Numbered from the stretch's first letter, positions 52,081 to 60,575 are shown. The stretch: 64,000 bases of DNA from Deltaproteobacteria bacterium HGW-Deltaproteobacteria-13 (GCA_002840555.1 PHBJ01000003.1:1-64000), one strand, 5' to 3'. The notes: generated by a model from the sequence alone, not told the origin. Translations and numbers: made by a program.

Positions 52081-52497
52081 TTAGAGCAAATCTTTCCCCT
52101 TCGTCGCCATCATAAATCCCGCGTGTTTCACGCTCTTGATGGACTTTAATTTTTGAAAAAGCTCTTCAATTTGTTTTGATCTTCCCCGGGTCACAATAAT
52201 TTCGAAACAATTATGATGATCCAGGTGAATATGCTGAGTCGACAGGATGCAATCATGATAATCATGCTGGACATCAAGCACCTTGGTAACGAGTTCCCTG
52301 GTATGGTGATCGTAAACCAGTGTTATGGCGCCGGTCACTTCCTGATTTTCCGTCCATTCCTTCTTGACCAGCTCTTCACGAATCATATCGCGGAGAGCTT
52401 CAGAGCGGTTGGTGTATTTCTTTTTCTTAATCAGGCGGTCGAATTTAATCAGCAAATCTTCTTCCAGCGAAACACCGAAACGAACCAGCTTGGACAT
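52081..52497 (-). CDS. nikR: Nickel-responsive regulator NikR
   Basis: A 138-residue ribbon-helix-helix repressor. The DNA-binding N-terminus is VRFGVSLEEDLLIKFDRLI followed by NRSEALRDMIREEL. The C-terminal ACT-like domain has the square-planar Ni ligands: His of VQHDYHD, HIHLDHHNC (HxH and Cys). All four are present. It should bind the palindrome at 48493-48521 and shut off nickel uptake when Ni is ample. It is convergent with the transporter genes it likely controls and divergent from larE. AGGAG precedes the ATG. Confidence 0.95.
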   Translation of the reverse strand: MSKLVRFGVSLEEDLLIKFDRLIKKKKYTNRSEALRDMIREELVKKEWTENQEVTGAITLVYDHHTRELVTKVLDVQHDYHDCILSTQHIHLDHHNCFEIIVTRGRSKQIEELFQKLKSIKSVKHAGFMMATKGKDLL

Positions 52498-52600
52498 AAA
52501 ATATTCTCCTTTTCATATTTGTATCATCAATATATAGAGAAAGTATTACACTGACGTCAAGAAAATTTTAATGATATAAAAAACATTCAAACTTTAAAAA

Positions 52601-52609
52601 TGGTATAAT
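52601..52609 (+). promoter_or_regulatory. Extended -10 promoter of larE, predicting a leaderless mRNA
   Basis: TGGTATAAT is a perfect extended -10 (TGn then TATAAT). It ends 8 bases before the larE ATG, so transcription would begin at or within 2 bases of the start codon. No Shine-Dalgarno sequence precedes that ATG. The -35 region is weak, as allowed for extended -10 promoters. Confidence 0.6.
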
Positions 52610-52617
52610 TAAACTAT

Positions 52618-53445
52618 ATGGAAATACAGGAAAAACTGGAAAATTTAAAACGTCTCCTTGAACAGATGAACAGTCTTGCCGTGGCTTATTCCGGCGGCGT
52701 GGACAGCACCTTTCTTTTAAAGGTTGCTCATGATGTTCTGCACGACCGCGTTATTGCCGTAACGGCAACTTCCGCGACTTATCCGGAAAGAGAACTTAAA
52801 GAAGCCGAAGCCTTTGCCCTGAATGTCGGAATCAGACACATTATTATTCATTCGGAAGAACTGGACATCGAAGGATTTGCCGGTAATCCCACGAACAGAT
52901 GTTATTTGTGTAAAAAAGAACTGTTTTCCAGGATCAGGGAAGTTGCCGGTCAAAACGGCATTCAGTATGTTGCGGAGGGTTCGAACATCGATGATCTTGG
53001 CGACTACCGGCCGGGGATGCAGGCAATCAAAGAATTAAATATCGTCAGCCCCCTGAAAGAGGCGCAGCTGAGCAAAGACGACATCAGAGAGTTATCCAAA
53101 CAGATGGGACTGCCGACCTGGGATAAGCCGGCCTTTGCCTGTTTATCCTCCCGATTTCCCTACGGCCAGCAAATTACCCCCGAAAAGCTGGCGATGGTGG
53201 ATAGAGCCGAGCAGTATTTGCTGGATTTGGGTTTTCGCCAGGTGAGAGTTCGCCATCACGGTGATATCGCCCGAATCGAAGTGTCCGCCACAGAACGGAA
53301 ACGGTTTTTTGATGTTGAATTGATGGAAAAGATTCACGCAAAATTCAAAGATATCGGTTTTGCTTATACGGCTCTTGATCTTCAGGGTTATAGAACCGGC
53401 AGCATGAATGAGGTGATTGATACAAACAACCCTCCTTCAATCTGA
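52618..53445 (+). CDS. larE: LarE, ATP-dependent sacrificial sulfur transferase of nickel-pincer cofactor synthesis
   Basis: A 275-residue PP-loop enzyme. The ATP motif is AYSGGVDSTFLL, and NRCYLCKKELF and EGSNIDDLGDYRPGMQAI are family blocks. The conserved Cys of PAFACLSSRFPYG matches the sulfur-donating Cys of single-Cys LarE enzymes. It adenylates pyridinium-3,5-biscarboxylate mononucleotide and replaces carboxylate oxygen with sulfur, turning its own Cys into dehydroalanine. It faces larB/larC tail to tail. The start has no ribosome site and a promoter directly upstream (leaderless candidate). Confidence 0.93.
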   Translation: MEIQEKLENLKRLLEQMNSLAVAYSGGVDSTFLLKVAHDVLHDRVIAVTATSATYPERELKEAEAFALNVGIRHIIIHSEELDIEGFAGNPTNRCYLCKKELFSRIREVAGQNGIQYVAEGSNIDDLGDYRPGMQAIKELNIVSPLKEAQLSKDDIRELSKQMGLPTWDKPAFACLSSRFPYGQQITPEKLAMVDRAEQYLLDLGFRQVRVRHHGDIARIEVSATERKRFFDVELMEKIHAKFKDIGFAYTALDLQGYRTGSMNEVIDTNNPPSI

Positions 53446-53499
53446 AGTCTTCTTCGAAAACAAATAGATTTGATAACATGGGTTCTCTCGTGTTTCGGG

Positions 53500-53605
53500 G
53501 CTGTTCAAAAATGTTCAGCGGCAAGGCGCGCAAGGAACCGAACCGCGAGGCGTATATTTACATACGTTGAGCGGTGCGGTTTGCAGCGCAACGCAGCAGA
53601 TGAGC
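53500..53605. repeat. Dispersed palindromic repeat (MITE/REP-like)
   Basis: This GC-rich ~105-base block between larE and larB has the layout of a small palindromic element common in delta-proteobacterial genomes: a GCTGTTCAAAAATGTTCAG end, GCAAGGCGCGC, a central GTATATTTACATAC and a right half with GCAGCGCAACGCAGCAGATG. The halves are only partly complementary. Only one copy is seen in this window, and the family match is from memory. Confidence 0.5.
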
Positions 53606-53612
53606 GCATTGT

Positions 53613-53629
53613 AAAGCCTTCGGCTTTTT
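53613..53629 (+). terminator. Small terminator after larE
   Basis: AAAGCC-TTC-GGCTTT forms a 6-bp stem with a tight 3-base loop followed by further T residues, ~170 bases past the larE stop and beyond the palindromic repeat. Confidence 0.5.
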
Positions 53630-53699
53630 CCGGCAAGGAAGGTTTCTCGTTATGATTGCGCCTCCCTACGGGAATGCGCTCCCGGTCAACAGCACCAAC

Positions 53700-54449
53700 T
53701 TAACCGGGCTTATTGATCATACTCGCCATATAACCGGCGCCGAAACCATTATCAATGTTGACAACGGATACGCCTCCCGCGCAGCTGTTGAGCATCGCCA
53801 GCAGTGCGGCCAGACCATGAAAACTTGCTCCGTAGCCTACGGAAGTAGGAACGGCGATTACGGGTTTGTCGACCAGCCCTGCGACAACACTGGGCAGGGC
53901 GCCTTCCATGCCGGCCACCACAACGATCACCCGCGCGCCCCGGATTAAAGCCAGTTTGTCAAACAGGCGGTGAACGCCGGCCACACCGACATCGACAATC
54001 CTCTCCACGCGGTTGCCGAAAATTTCGGCGGTAACGGCCGCTTCCTCGGCAACAGGAAGATCAGACGTTCCGGCCGTGACAATAGCGATATAACTTTCGG
54101 GAGGAGACATTATTTTTTTTGTAATCGCAATTGTCCGGGCCAGAGGATTGTATACGGCGCCGGAACAAATTTCTTTAACCGCGGTAAAATACTCCTCACC
54201 CGCGCGTGTGGCCAGAATATTCGCGTCGCCTTTCATCATAGCGGCAATAATCGTTCTCACTTGCGCTATTGTCTTTCCCTGACAGAAAATAACCTCCGGA
54301 TAACCGACGCGTAATTCCCGGTGGTTGTCAAGCTTGGCGCAACCCAGATCGGTATAGGATAAATTTTGCAGACGGGAGATGCCGTCTTCCACATCTATTT
54401 TTCCCGCATGGATATCTTCCAATAAAATCCTCAACGCGTCCTTGTTCAC
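53700..54449 (-). CDS. larB: LarB, pyridinium-3,5-biscarboxylic acid mononucleotide synthase
   Basis: A 249-residue member of the PurE-like LarB family. The start is GTG. The family-specific N-terminus (IHAGKIDVEDGISRLQNLSY) and a C-terminal PurE-type domain (~120-249; IVTAGTSDLPVAEEAAVTAE, VVVAGMEGALPSVVAGLVDK, PVIAVPTSVGYGASFHGLAA) are complete. It carboxylates and hydrolyses nicotinic acid adenine dinucleotide to give the pincer precursor. Its start overlaps the larC stop by 4 bases, so larC-larB are translationally coupled. Confidence 0.94.
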   Translation of the reverse strand: MNKDALRILLEDIHAGKIDVEDGISRLQNLSYTDLGCAKLDNHRELRVGYPEVIFCQGKTIAQVRTIIAAMMKGDANILATRAGEEYFTAVKEICSGAVYNPLARTIAITKKIMSPPESYIAIVTAGTSDLPVAEEAAVTAEIFGNRVERIVDVGVAGVHRLFDKLALIRGARVIVVVAGMEGALPSVVAGLVDKPVIAVPTSVGYGASFHGLAALLAMLNSCAGGVSVVNIDNGFGAGYMASMINKPG

Positions 54450-55657
54450 TTCTTCAACCTTCCTTTCGATGCTATACCGGCATAAATATCCTGAAGGCTC
54501 AGACCTTTTTCTTTGGCCAGGCGTTTACAATCTTCATATTCAGGTTTGGATTTGATCATGCGGCCGTTAAGATATCCTTTTTTCACCGAAACTTCGCCAT
54601 ACGGCGTTTTTACCTTTACCATTTCGCGCTTCAACATGGTTTTGGAAACCTTGTAGGAGCGGAGGCCAAAGCTCGTGGAGTGCAGTAACAGGACTTCTTC
54701 AATCTCTTTTTGCCGGGCCTCGCCGCAAAGAACGGAAATCGTTACCGCGGGACGCGATTTCTTCATAACAATGGGTGTTAAAAATGCGTCATGAGCTCCC
54801 TTGGCAAAAAGTTGATCCATCATGAAATCATAAAACTCGGGATTCATGTCATCAACATTGCATTCGACCATGACGGCTTCCCCTTCTTCCAGATCGGATT
54901 TTGAAATTTTTTCATCGGGCATTCCGCCAAGATAGACCCTCAGGACATTGGGAATTTCCGTATCCCGCTTTCCAATTCCATAGCCGATTTTTTGGGGTGT
55001 AAAGCCTATGGTTTCTGTAAAAGCCGAGACCGTAGCCGCCAGGATAGCCGCGCCTGTCGGCGTTGTCGTTTCAAAAGGAACAAGACCGGCTTTAACCGGA
55101 ATCCCCCGGAGAATTTCCACCGTTGCCGGCGCCGGGACAGGCAGCGCACCGTGGCGGCATTTGACAAAACCGCCTCCGACCTGCACGGGAGATGCCAGCA
55201 CTTTATCCACCTTCAAGTCATCAAGACAGATCGCGGAACCTACAATATCGACAATGGAATCGATTGCGCCAACTTCATGAAAATGAACATCATCGATTGC
55301 CTGGGAATGAATTTTTGCTTCCGCACGGGCAACTCGTTGAAAAATATCCAGGCTGATGTTCTTCACGGCGGCTGTCAGATCGCTTTTTTTAATCATGGCG
55401 GCGATGTTCCGGAAATTACCCGTATGATGGGCATCGTCATGATGCGCGGAGGCCGCTTTGGTGTTTACGATTATATCTACCCGTGTGCCTGTGATGCCCT
55501 GCCGCTTATCCTTGCATATCTTGATTTCGTAAGATTTTAAGTGAAGCTTCTTGAGTTCCCGCTTCAGATAATTTTGGTCTACACCCAGATCAATGAGCGC
55601 TCCCAGATTCATATCGCCACTGATCCCGGAGAAACAGTCGTAATATAATATTTTCAT
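54446..55657 (-). CDS. larC: LarC, nickel insertion enzyme of the pincer cofactor, single intact frame
   Basis: A 403-residue CTP-dependent cyclometallase. Conserved blocks are YYDCFSGISGDMNLGALIDL, HFHEVGAIDSIVDIVGSAIC, PVPAPATVEILRGIPVKAG, TPTGAAILA and VECNVDDMNPEFYDFMMDQL. A His/Asp-rich loop (HHDDAHHTGN, ~73-82) may hold nickel. In Lactobacillus plantarum the protein is made by a programmed frameshift between larC1 and larC2; here one frame covers both parts. It is the first gene of the larC-larB pair, with its promoter in 55658-55745. Confidence 0.94.
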   Translation of the reverse strand: MKILYYDCFSGISGDMNLGALIDLGVDQNYLKRELKKLHLKSYEIKICKDKRQGITGTRVDIIVNTKAASAHHDDAHHTGNFRNIAAMIKKSDLTAAVKNISLDIFQRVARAEAKIHSQAIDDVHFHEVGAIDSIVDIVGSAICLDDLKVDKVLASPVQVGGGFVKCRHGALPVPAPATVEILRGIPVKAGLVPFETTTPTGAAILAATVSAFTETIGFTPQKIGYGIGKRDTEIPNVLRVYLGGMPDEKISKSDLEEGEAVMVECNVDDMNPEFYDFMMDQLFAKGAHDAFLTPIVMKKSRPAVTISVLCGEARQKEIEEVLLLHSTSFGLRSYKVSKTMLKREMVKVKTPYGEVSVKKGYLNGRMIKSKPEYEDCKRLAKEKGLSLQDIYAGIASKGRLKK

Positions 55658-55745
55658 CGCATAATCCTTTCGTAATAATACTTTATATCATGAACAGACC
55701 ATAAACTAAAAATATATTTTGTCATGGAACCGGATGATTTGTGTA

Positions 55746-55775
55746 TTGACAAAACCGTGTAAATGAAGATATAAG
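55746..55775 (+). promoter_or_regulatory. Promoter of the TM1266-hydG-hydE unit
   Basis: A perfect TTGACA (55746-55751), an 18-base spacer and TATAAG (55770-55775) predict a start near 55782. It faces away from larC and lies ~185 bases before the first gene. Confidence 0.65.
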
Positions 55776-55781
55776 ACTCTC

Positions 55782-55890
55782 CGTTAAAGTTGTTGCCTGA
55801 GAGGGAGGAATTTTCTGATCTTGAGGGAAGTCTGAAGTCTTTTAATACGAAAGGTTTGATTCTTCCGGGATCAAACCTTTTTTGTTTTTG
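55782..55890 (+). ncRNA. Attenuated leader RNA ahead of hydrogenase-maturation genes
   Basis: About 68 bases after the predicted transcription start an intrinsic terminator forms: an 11-bp stem (55850-55860 with 55870-55880) followed by a T-rich run interrupted by one G. It lies before the first gene, so transcripts must either stop as a ~110-base RNA or read through. The part before it is purine-rich (GAGAGGGAGG, GAGGGAAG) and contains words found in thi-box RNAs (CTGAGA, CTGATC, GGGAAGT) in the right order, but the central binding loop of a TPP riboswitch is absent. Ligand or mechanism unknown. Confidence 0.55.
55850..55889 (+). terminator. Intrinsic terminator inside the hyd leader
   Basis: AAAGGTTTGAT pairs perfectly with ATCAAACCTTT around a 9-base loop; nine T in an 11-base tail follow. 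Its position between promoter and first gene marks it as an attenuator rather than an operon end. Confidence 0.8.
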
Positions 55891-55960
55891 CGCACTTTCT
55901 ATCCCCCCTCTCCCCCAATCTCCTCCCACAAGGGGCGGAAAGGTTTATAAGGAAATGCAA

Positions 55961-56209
55961 ATGGATAAGCGAATTGGAACGATTACGATTATTATTACAA
56001 ACAGGGCCCGTCAGTCGGAAAATGTAAACAGAATTTTGAGCGAATTCGGCGATGCCATCATCGGCCGCATGGGCATTCCCTATGCGCCTGAAGGTCTTCA
56101 TATCATTGCTCTGATTGTACATGCATCCACGGATGTCATCGGAGCTCTGACGGGGAAACTCGGATTGCTAGAAGGCGTTCAGGTCAAATCAGCTCTAACA
56201 AAAGCATAA
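55961..56209 (+). CDS. TM1266-like small regulator of [FeFe] hydrogenase systems
   Basis: An 82-residue ACT/ferredoxin-fold protein resembling the C-terminal domain of NikR without a DNA-binding part. Family phrases are RIGTITIIITNRARQSENVN, ILSEFGDAIIGRMGIPYAPE and ALTGKLGLLEGVQVKSAL. AAGGA lies 7 bases before ATG 55961, which I prefer to the ATG two codons earlier. Such proteins are commonly encoded beside HydG/HydE and annotated as iron-only hydrogenase system regulators; their effector is not established. It precedes hydG by 20 bases. Confidence 0.85.
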   Translation: MDKRIGTITIIITNRARQSENVNRILSEFGDAIIGRMGIPYAPEGLHIIALIVHASTDVIGALTGKLGLLEGVQVKSALTKA

Positions 56210-56229
56210 AGGATTATTGGATTATTCAA

Positions 56230-57627
56230 ATGATTAAAGATTTTATTGATGACACCAGGATCGAAAACATACTGGAACAGGCAAAGAATCCCGCGCCGCA
56301 AAGGGTCCGGGAAATTATCACCAAAGCATTGGAACTCAAGGGTCTCTCTCCTGAAGAAGTCGCTGTATTGCTCCAAACAGAAGATGACGAACTCATCGGC
56401 ATGATCTTGCAGACCGCGCATAAGATAAAGGAAGATATTTACGGCAACCGGCTTGTATTGTTTGCCCCGCTTTATATCGCCAATCTTTGCGCCAACAACT
56501 GCCTGTATTGCGGGTTCCGGCGCGACAATAAGGAACTCAACCGCGTCGCTTTAACGATGGAACAAATTGCCAGGGAAGTGCAGGTGCTGGAGCGCGAAGG
56601 CCATAAGCGGCTGCTCATGCTTTGCGGCGAGCACCCTACCCGCTCTTCTCTGGAATATTTTATGGAAGCCATTGAAACGGCTTATTCCGTCAAAACCGAA
56701 AAAGGCGGCGAGATCCGGCGGATCAATGTGGAAATCGCTCCGCTGGAAGTTGCCGAATATAAAGAATTGAAGAAAACGGGCATCGGCACGGTTGTCCTGT
56801 TTCAGGAAACTTATCATCACGAAACATACAAAACCATGCATCCCAGCGGACCCAAGAAAGATTTTGCCAACAGGCTTACCGCCATGCACCGCGCGCAGGA
56901 AGGCGGCGTTAATGATGTGGGCATCGGCGCGCTCTTCGGACTCTATGATTACAAATATGAAGTCATGGGACTGCTTTTGCATGCTCTGCAACTGGAGCAG
57001 GATTGCGGCGTAGGCCCCCATACGATTTCCATCCCCCGTCTGGAACCGGCCTTCAACGCGCCGGCGGCCATTACCCCGCCGCATCCGGTCAGCGATCATG
57101 ACTTCAAAAAGCTTGTGGCAATCATTCGCATGGCTGTTCCCTACACGGGGATGATTCTTTCCACCAGAGAAACTCCGGAAATGCGTGATGAAGTTTTCGC
57201 TCTGGGCATTTCCCAGATCAGCGCCGGTTCGCGCACCAATCCCGGCGGTTATCAGGAAGACAACAGCGACGCCTTCCGCGCCGCGCAATTTAATCTGGGC
57301 GATACGCGCACACTCGACGAAGTCATTCTCGATATTACCGAACGCGGCCATATTCCCAGTTTCTGCACGGCCTGTTATCGTCTGGGACGAACGGGCAAGG
57401 ATTTTATGGATCTGGCCAAGCCGGGACTGATTCAGAAATTCTGCCAGACCAATGCCGTCTTCTCTTTTAAGGAATATCTGCTTGATTACGCCAGCCCCGC
57501 AACCCGCGCAGCCGGTGACAAACTGATCAGGAAGATGATTGACGAAACATTCAAAACCAGGCGTAAAAAATTTGTCATGGATAAACTCCGGGAAATTGAA
57601 GACGGGAGAAGAGATGCCTATATCTAA
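56230..57627 (+). CDS. hydG: HydG, radical SAM tyrosine lyase for H-cluster CO/CN ligands
   Basis: A 465-residue enzyme. The SAM cluster motif is CANNCLYC, and the C-terminal auxiliary cluster ligands lie in CTACYRLGRTG and the later KFCQTN. Blocks such as GEHPTRSSLEYFMEAIETAY, QETYHHETYKTMHPSGPKKD and SAGSRTNPGGYQ are diagnostic for HydG against ThiH. It splits tyrosine into p-cresol, CO and cyanide to build the iron synthon of [FeFe] hydrogenase. Its end overlaps hydE by 14 bases. HydF and the hydrogenase itself are not in the window. Confidence 0.95.
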   Translation: MIKDFIDDTRIENILEQAKNPAPQRVREIITKALELKGLSPEEVAVLLQTEDDELIGMILQTAHKIKEDIYGNRLVLFAPLYIANLCANNCLYCGFRRDNKELNRVALTMEQIAREVQVLEREGHKRLLMLCGEHPTRSSLEYFMEAIETAYSVKTEKGGEIRRINVEIAPLEVAEYKELKKTGIGTVVLFQETYHHETYKTMHPSGPKKDFANRLTAMHRAQEGGVNDVGIGALFGLYDYKYEVMGLLLHALQLEQDCGVGPHTISIPRLEPAFNAPAAITPPHPVSDHDFKKLVAIIRMAVPYTGMILSTRETPEMRDEVFALGISQISAGSRTNPGGYQEDNSDAFRAAQFNLGDTRTLDEVILDITERGHIPSFCTACYRLGRTGKDFMDLAKPGLIQKFCQTNAVFSFKEYLLDYASPATRAAGDKLIRKMIDETFKTRRKKFVMDKLREIEDGRRDAYI

Positions 57628-58690
57628 ATACAGCGCCAATATTCAAAACCTGATCGACAAGGCCAAGGGCGGCAAAGATTTACACCGGGAAGACATCATT
57701 AAACTTCTGAAAATTCCCGCTGATTTTTCACCGTATCTTTTCGCGGCGGCCGACCGGGTGAGACATGAGCAGGTTGGAGATGAAATTTATCTGCGCGGCA
57801 TCATCGAATTCTCCAACTACTGCGAACGTAACTGTCTTTATTGCGGCTTGCGCAAAAGTAATTCCAGCCTGAGCCGCTACCGGATGTCTGAAGATGAAAT
57901 TATCGCTACGGCAAAAAAAATTAAGCAAACAGGCGTTCCCACAGTGGTGCTGCAATCGGGAGAAGATTCTTTTTATTCGCAGGATATCGTCTGCCGCCTG
58001 ATCGAACGAATCAGAAAAGAAACGGATTTGATCATCACCTTATCCATCGGCGAACGCGCTTTAAACGATTATAAAGCGTTTCAGCAGGCGGGCGCCAACC
58101 GTTATCTGCTCAAACATGAAACGGCCTCAAGGGAACTTTACAAATATCTGCGTCCCGGCTCCGATTGGGAAAACCGTCTGCAATGCCTGCGCTCACTTAA
58201 ACATCTGGGCTTTGAAACCGGCACCGGAAACATGGTGGGATTGCCGGGTCAGACACCGGAAATATTAGCCGACGATCTGCTGGTCATGAAACTATTGGAT
58301 GCCGACATGCTGGGAATCGGCCCCTTTATCGCTCATCCCGGAACACCGCTTGCCGGCCTTGAAAATGATGATCTGGAAATCACCCTGCGTGTTTTAGCCG
58401 TCGCGCGATTACTGACACGCAACACCAATATTCCGGCAACGACCGCTCTCGCCACACTTCATCCGCAGGGACGCCTTCAGGCGCTGCAGGCCGGCGCCAA
58501 CGTTGTTATGCCGGACTTCACGCCGGAAATTTACAAATCCCGCTACGATATTTATCCGGGCAGAAAAGATGTCGGCGAGGCTTCGGAAATCATCAGCCAT
58601 TTGGAAAGAGATTTCCAAACCATCGGCAGGACAATGCTGTATTCCGTGGGCAACCGGCCAATAGAAAACTATAATGGAATCAGGCATTAA
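57614..58690 (+). CDS. hydE: HydE, radical SAM maturase of [FeFe] hydrogenase
   Basis: About 358 residues from ATG 57614. A longer frame from 57539 lies wholly inside hydG, and GGGAG just upstream supports the shorter start. The cluster motif is CERNCLYCGLRK, followed by VLQSGEDSFYSQD, HETASRELYKYLRPGSDWE, MVGLPGQTPEILADDLL and GPFIAHPGTPL, all typical of HydE. It acts with HydG and HydF to assemble the diiron site. The stop is followed by a 396-base gap without an evident terminator. Confidence 0.94.
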   Translation: MPISKYSANIQNLIDKAKGGKDLHREDIIKLLKIPADFSPYLFAAADRVRHEQVGDEIYLRGIIEFSNYCERNCLYCGLRKSNSSLSRYRMSEDEIIATAKKIKQTGVPTVVLQSGEDSFYSQDIVCRLIERIRKETDLIITLSIGERALNDYKAFQQAGANRYLLKHETASRELYKYLRPGSDWENRLQCLRSLKHLGFETGTGNMVGLPGQTPEILADDLLVMKLLDADMLGIGPFIAHPGTPLAGLENDDLEITLRVLAVARLLTRNTNIPATTALATLHPQGRLQALQAGANVVMPDFTPEIYKSRYDIYPGRKDVGEASEIISHLERDFQTIGRTMLYSVGNRPIENYNGIRH

Positions 58691-58868
58691 AAATCGGGCG
58701 GACCGGGGCTGAAAAATCATTTTTTCATTACTTCGGTATAATTCTTTCTTTTTTCAGATAAAACAATTGAATCGAATACTTATTTTTAAACAATTGACGA
58801 CATAAGTTATTGAAGTTATTTATGACTCGCAGTCTCTTGAATTATCTTAAGAAAACAAGCCTTTATGT

Positions 58869-58897
58869 TTGACAAAATAACAAATTACGTTTATAAG
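58869..58897 (+). promoter_or_regulatory. Promoter of the OFA transporter gene
   Basis: A perfect TTGACA (58869-58874), 17-base spacer and TATAAG (58892-58897) predict a start near 58904 and a ~180-base leader. The rest of the gap 58691-59086 is AT-rich with a run of eight G at 58948-58955, and shows no stable hairpin. Confidence 0.65.
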
Positions 58898-59086
58898 TCA
58901 CTCGTTTGAATTAAATGCTGTTTACAAGTTTTTTAACAAAAGCATCGGGGGGGGAATCCTTTAAATGCCAAGAAAAAAGATGGAAAAAAAGATTACTGTA
59001 ATATAAGGTTTGCGCCTCATACTTGAAGCAGCTTAATTTATAACTGAAGTTATATTAATATTAAAACGAAGAGAGGGAAGGAATTT

Positions 59087-60382
59087 ATGGCAAATGAAAA
59101 TTTAGAAAGCAAGAGATGGTTGATTGCCGGTGCGGCTGTTATCATTCAGTTGTGTCTCGGCACTGTTTACGCATGGTCGGTTTTTAAGAACCCGTTAATG
59201 AAAATGCACGGATGGGATGGAAAATCAGTCCAATACACTTTCATGATCCTCATGGGTATTCTCGGACTGGCAGCTGCTTTCGGCGGCACCTTGGTGGATA
59301 AAAAAGGTCCCCGTTTCGTGGCTACGATTGGCGGTATCCTTTTTGGTATTGGCACACTGGTCGCCGGTTACGCTGATCAGACCGGAAGCTTAGCTTTGCT
59401 TTACCTTGGGTTCGGTGTAATTTGCGCATTGGGAAATGGTTTCGGTTATGTTACTCCGATCGCCACTCTGATTCGCTGGTTCCCGGATAAAAGAGGCCTT
59501 GTAACCGGTCTGGCCGTTATGGGCTTCGGCGCCGGCGCTTTTTTCATGGGTAAAATTGCTCCTGTTATGATCAAATCTTTCCAGCAGATAGACCCCGCTA
59601 CCGGAAAAATCATCGCTTCCGGTGTAGCTAACACATGGTACATCTGGGGTGTAATATTCCTTATTCTTGTAACCGGTTCCGCTCAGTTGTTTAAAAATCC
59701 TCCCGCCGGCTGGCTGCCGAAAGGATTCAAACCCGCAGCGACTTCTGTTTCCGCGGCCGATTCTTTCACCTTGGGTGAAGCAGTAAAAACCCCGCAGTGG
59801 TGGATGCTCTGGTCCATGCTGTGCCTTAACGTTTCCGCCGGTCTTGGTTTAATTTCCCAGCACTCTCCGCTGGCTCAGGATATTTACAAAAAAACCTTTG
59901 GCCTGACCGGTGACTTAACTCCAGAACAAGTGGCCATTGTAGCGGCAGCCGGTGGAGCTGTTGTTGCTTACGCTGCTATATTCAATGGTCTGGGAAGACT
60001 TTTCTGGGCAAAAATTTCCGATAATATCGGCCGCAAAATGGTTTTCCTGATCATGTTTGCAACTCAGGCGGTTTTGTATGTGCTTGTTGCCAAGGGAATC
60101 ATCGCGACATACTGGCCTTTCATTTTTGTTTCCTGTTATCTATTGGCCTGTTACGGCGGCGGCTTCGCTACCATGCCCGCATTTGCCGCTGATTCATTCG
60201 GTCCCGCCAATATCGGTAAAGTATACGGTTTCATGCTGACCGCATGGAGTGTCGCCGGTATTGTAGGCCCATTTGCCTTTGAAGCATTCAAACCTCAGGC
60301 TTTGTATATTGCCGCCGGTCTTTTAGTCGTCGGCTTCTGCATCACTTTGGTTTTTAAAGCGCCTAAAGGTAAAAAAGCTTAA
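59087..60382 (+). CDS. OFA-family major facilitator (oxalate/formate antiporter-like)
   Basis: A 431-residue transporter with twelve helices. The OFA signature appears in RWLIAGAAVIIQLCLGTVYA at the start, GNGFGYVTPIATLIRWFPDK in the first half, and FNGLGRLFWAKISDNIGRK in the loop before helix 9. Family members exchange oxalate/formate or import small monocarboxylates. A strong promoter and terminator frame it as a single gene. The substrate cannot be fixed; formate or another short acid would suit the fermentative gene set here. Confidence 0.88.
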   Translation: MANENLESKRWLIAGAAVIIQLCLGTVYAWSVFKNPLMKMHGWDGKSVQYTFMILMGILGLAAAFGGTLVDKKGPRFVATIGGILFGIGTLVAGYADQTGSLALLYLGFGVICALGNGFGYVTPIATLIRWFPDKRGLVTGLAVMGFGAGAFFMGKIAPVMIKSFQQIDPATGKIIASGVANTWYIWGVIFLILVTGSAQLFKNPPAGWLPKGFKPAATSVSAADSFTLGEAVKTPQWWMLWSMLCLNVSAGLGLISQHSPLAQDIYKKTFGLTGDLTPEQVAIVAAAGGAVVAYAAIFNGLGRLFWAKISDNIGRKMVFLIMFATQAVLYVLVAKGIIATYWPFIFVSCYLLACYGGGFATMPAFAADSFGPANIGKVYGFMLTAWSVAGIVGPFAFEAFKPQALYIAAGLLVVGFCITLVFKAPKGKKA

Positions 60383-60406
60383 ATAAATATTTTCTGATCT
60401 GAAAAC

Positions 60407-60444
60407 AAAAGCCCCTTCAGTTAAAAAACTGAAGGGGCTTTTTT
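60407..60444 (+). terminator. Strong terminator of the OFA transporter gene
   Basis: A perfect 16-bp stem (60407-60422 with 60427-60442) with an AAAA loop ends in a run of T. One of the strongest hairpins in the window. Confidence 0.95.
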
Positions 60445-60575
60445 GCAACTTATCGTTCAAGTTTAATTAATGCTATTATTAACTTCATTGACATACCTGC
60501 AACTTTTCCTTATAGTTCAATTAAGGAAAAGTAATTCTTAAAAAATTTTCACACACCTGACGCAAGGGGAACAGT

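Noticed and set aside
55782-55849. TPP riboswitch in the hyd leader
   Set aside because: CTGAGA, CTGATC and GGGAAGT occur in order, but the pyrophosphate-binding internal loop is missing, and the predicted promoter would leave the closing helix untranscribed. Kept only as an unidentified leader.
56551-57639. Minus-strand open frame (362 codons) opposite hydG
   Set aside because: Antisense shadow of a strongly conserved radical SAM gene; no ribosome site or domain.
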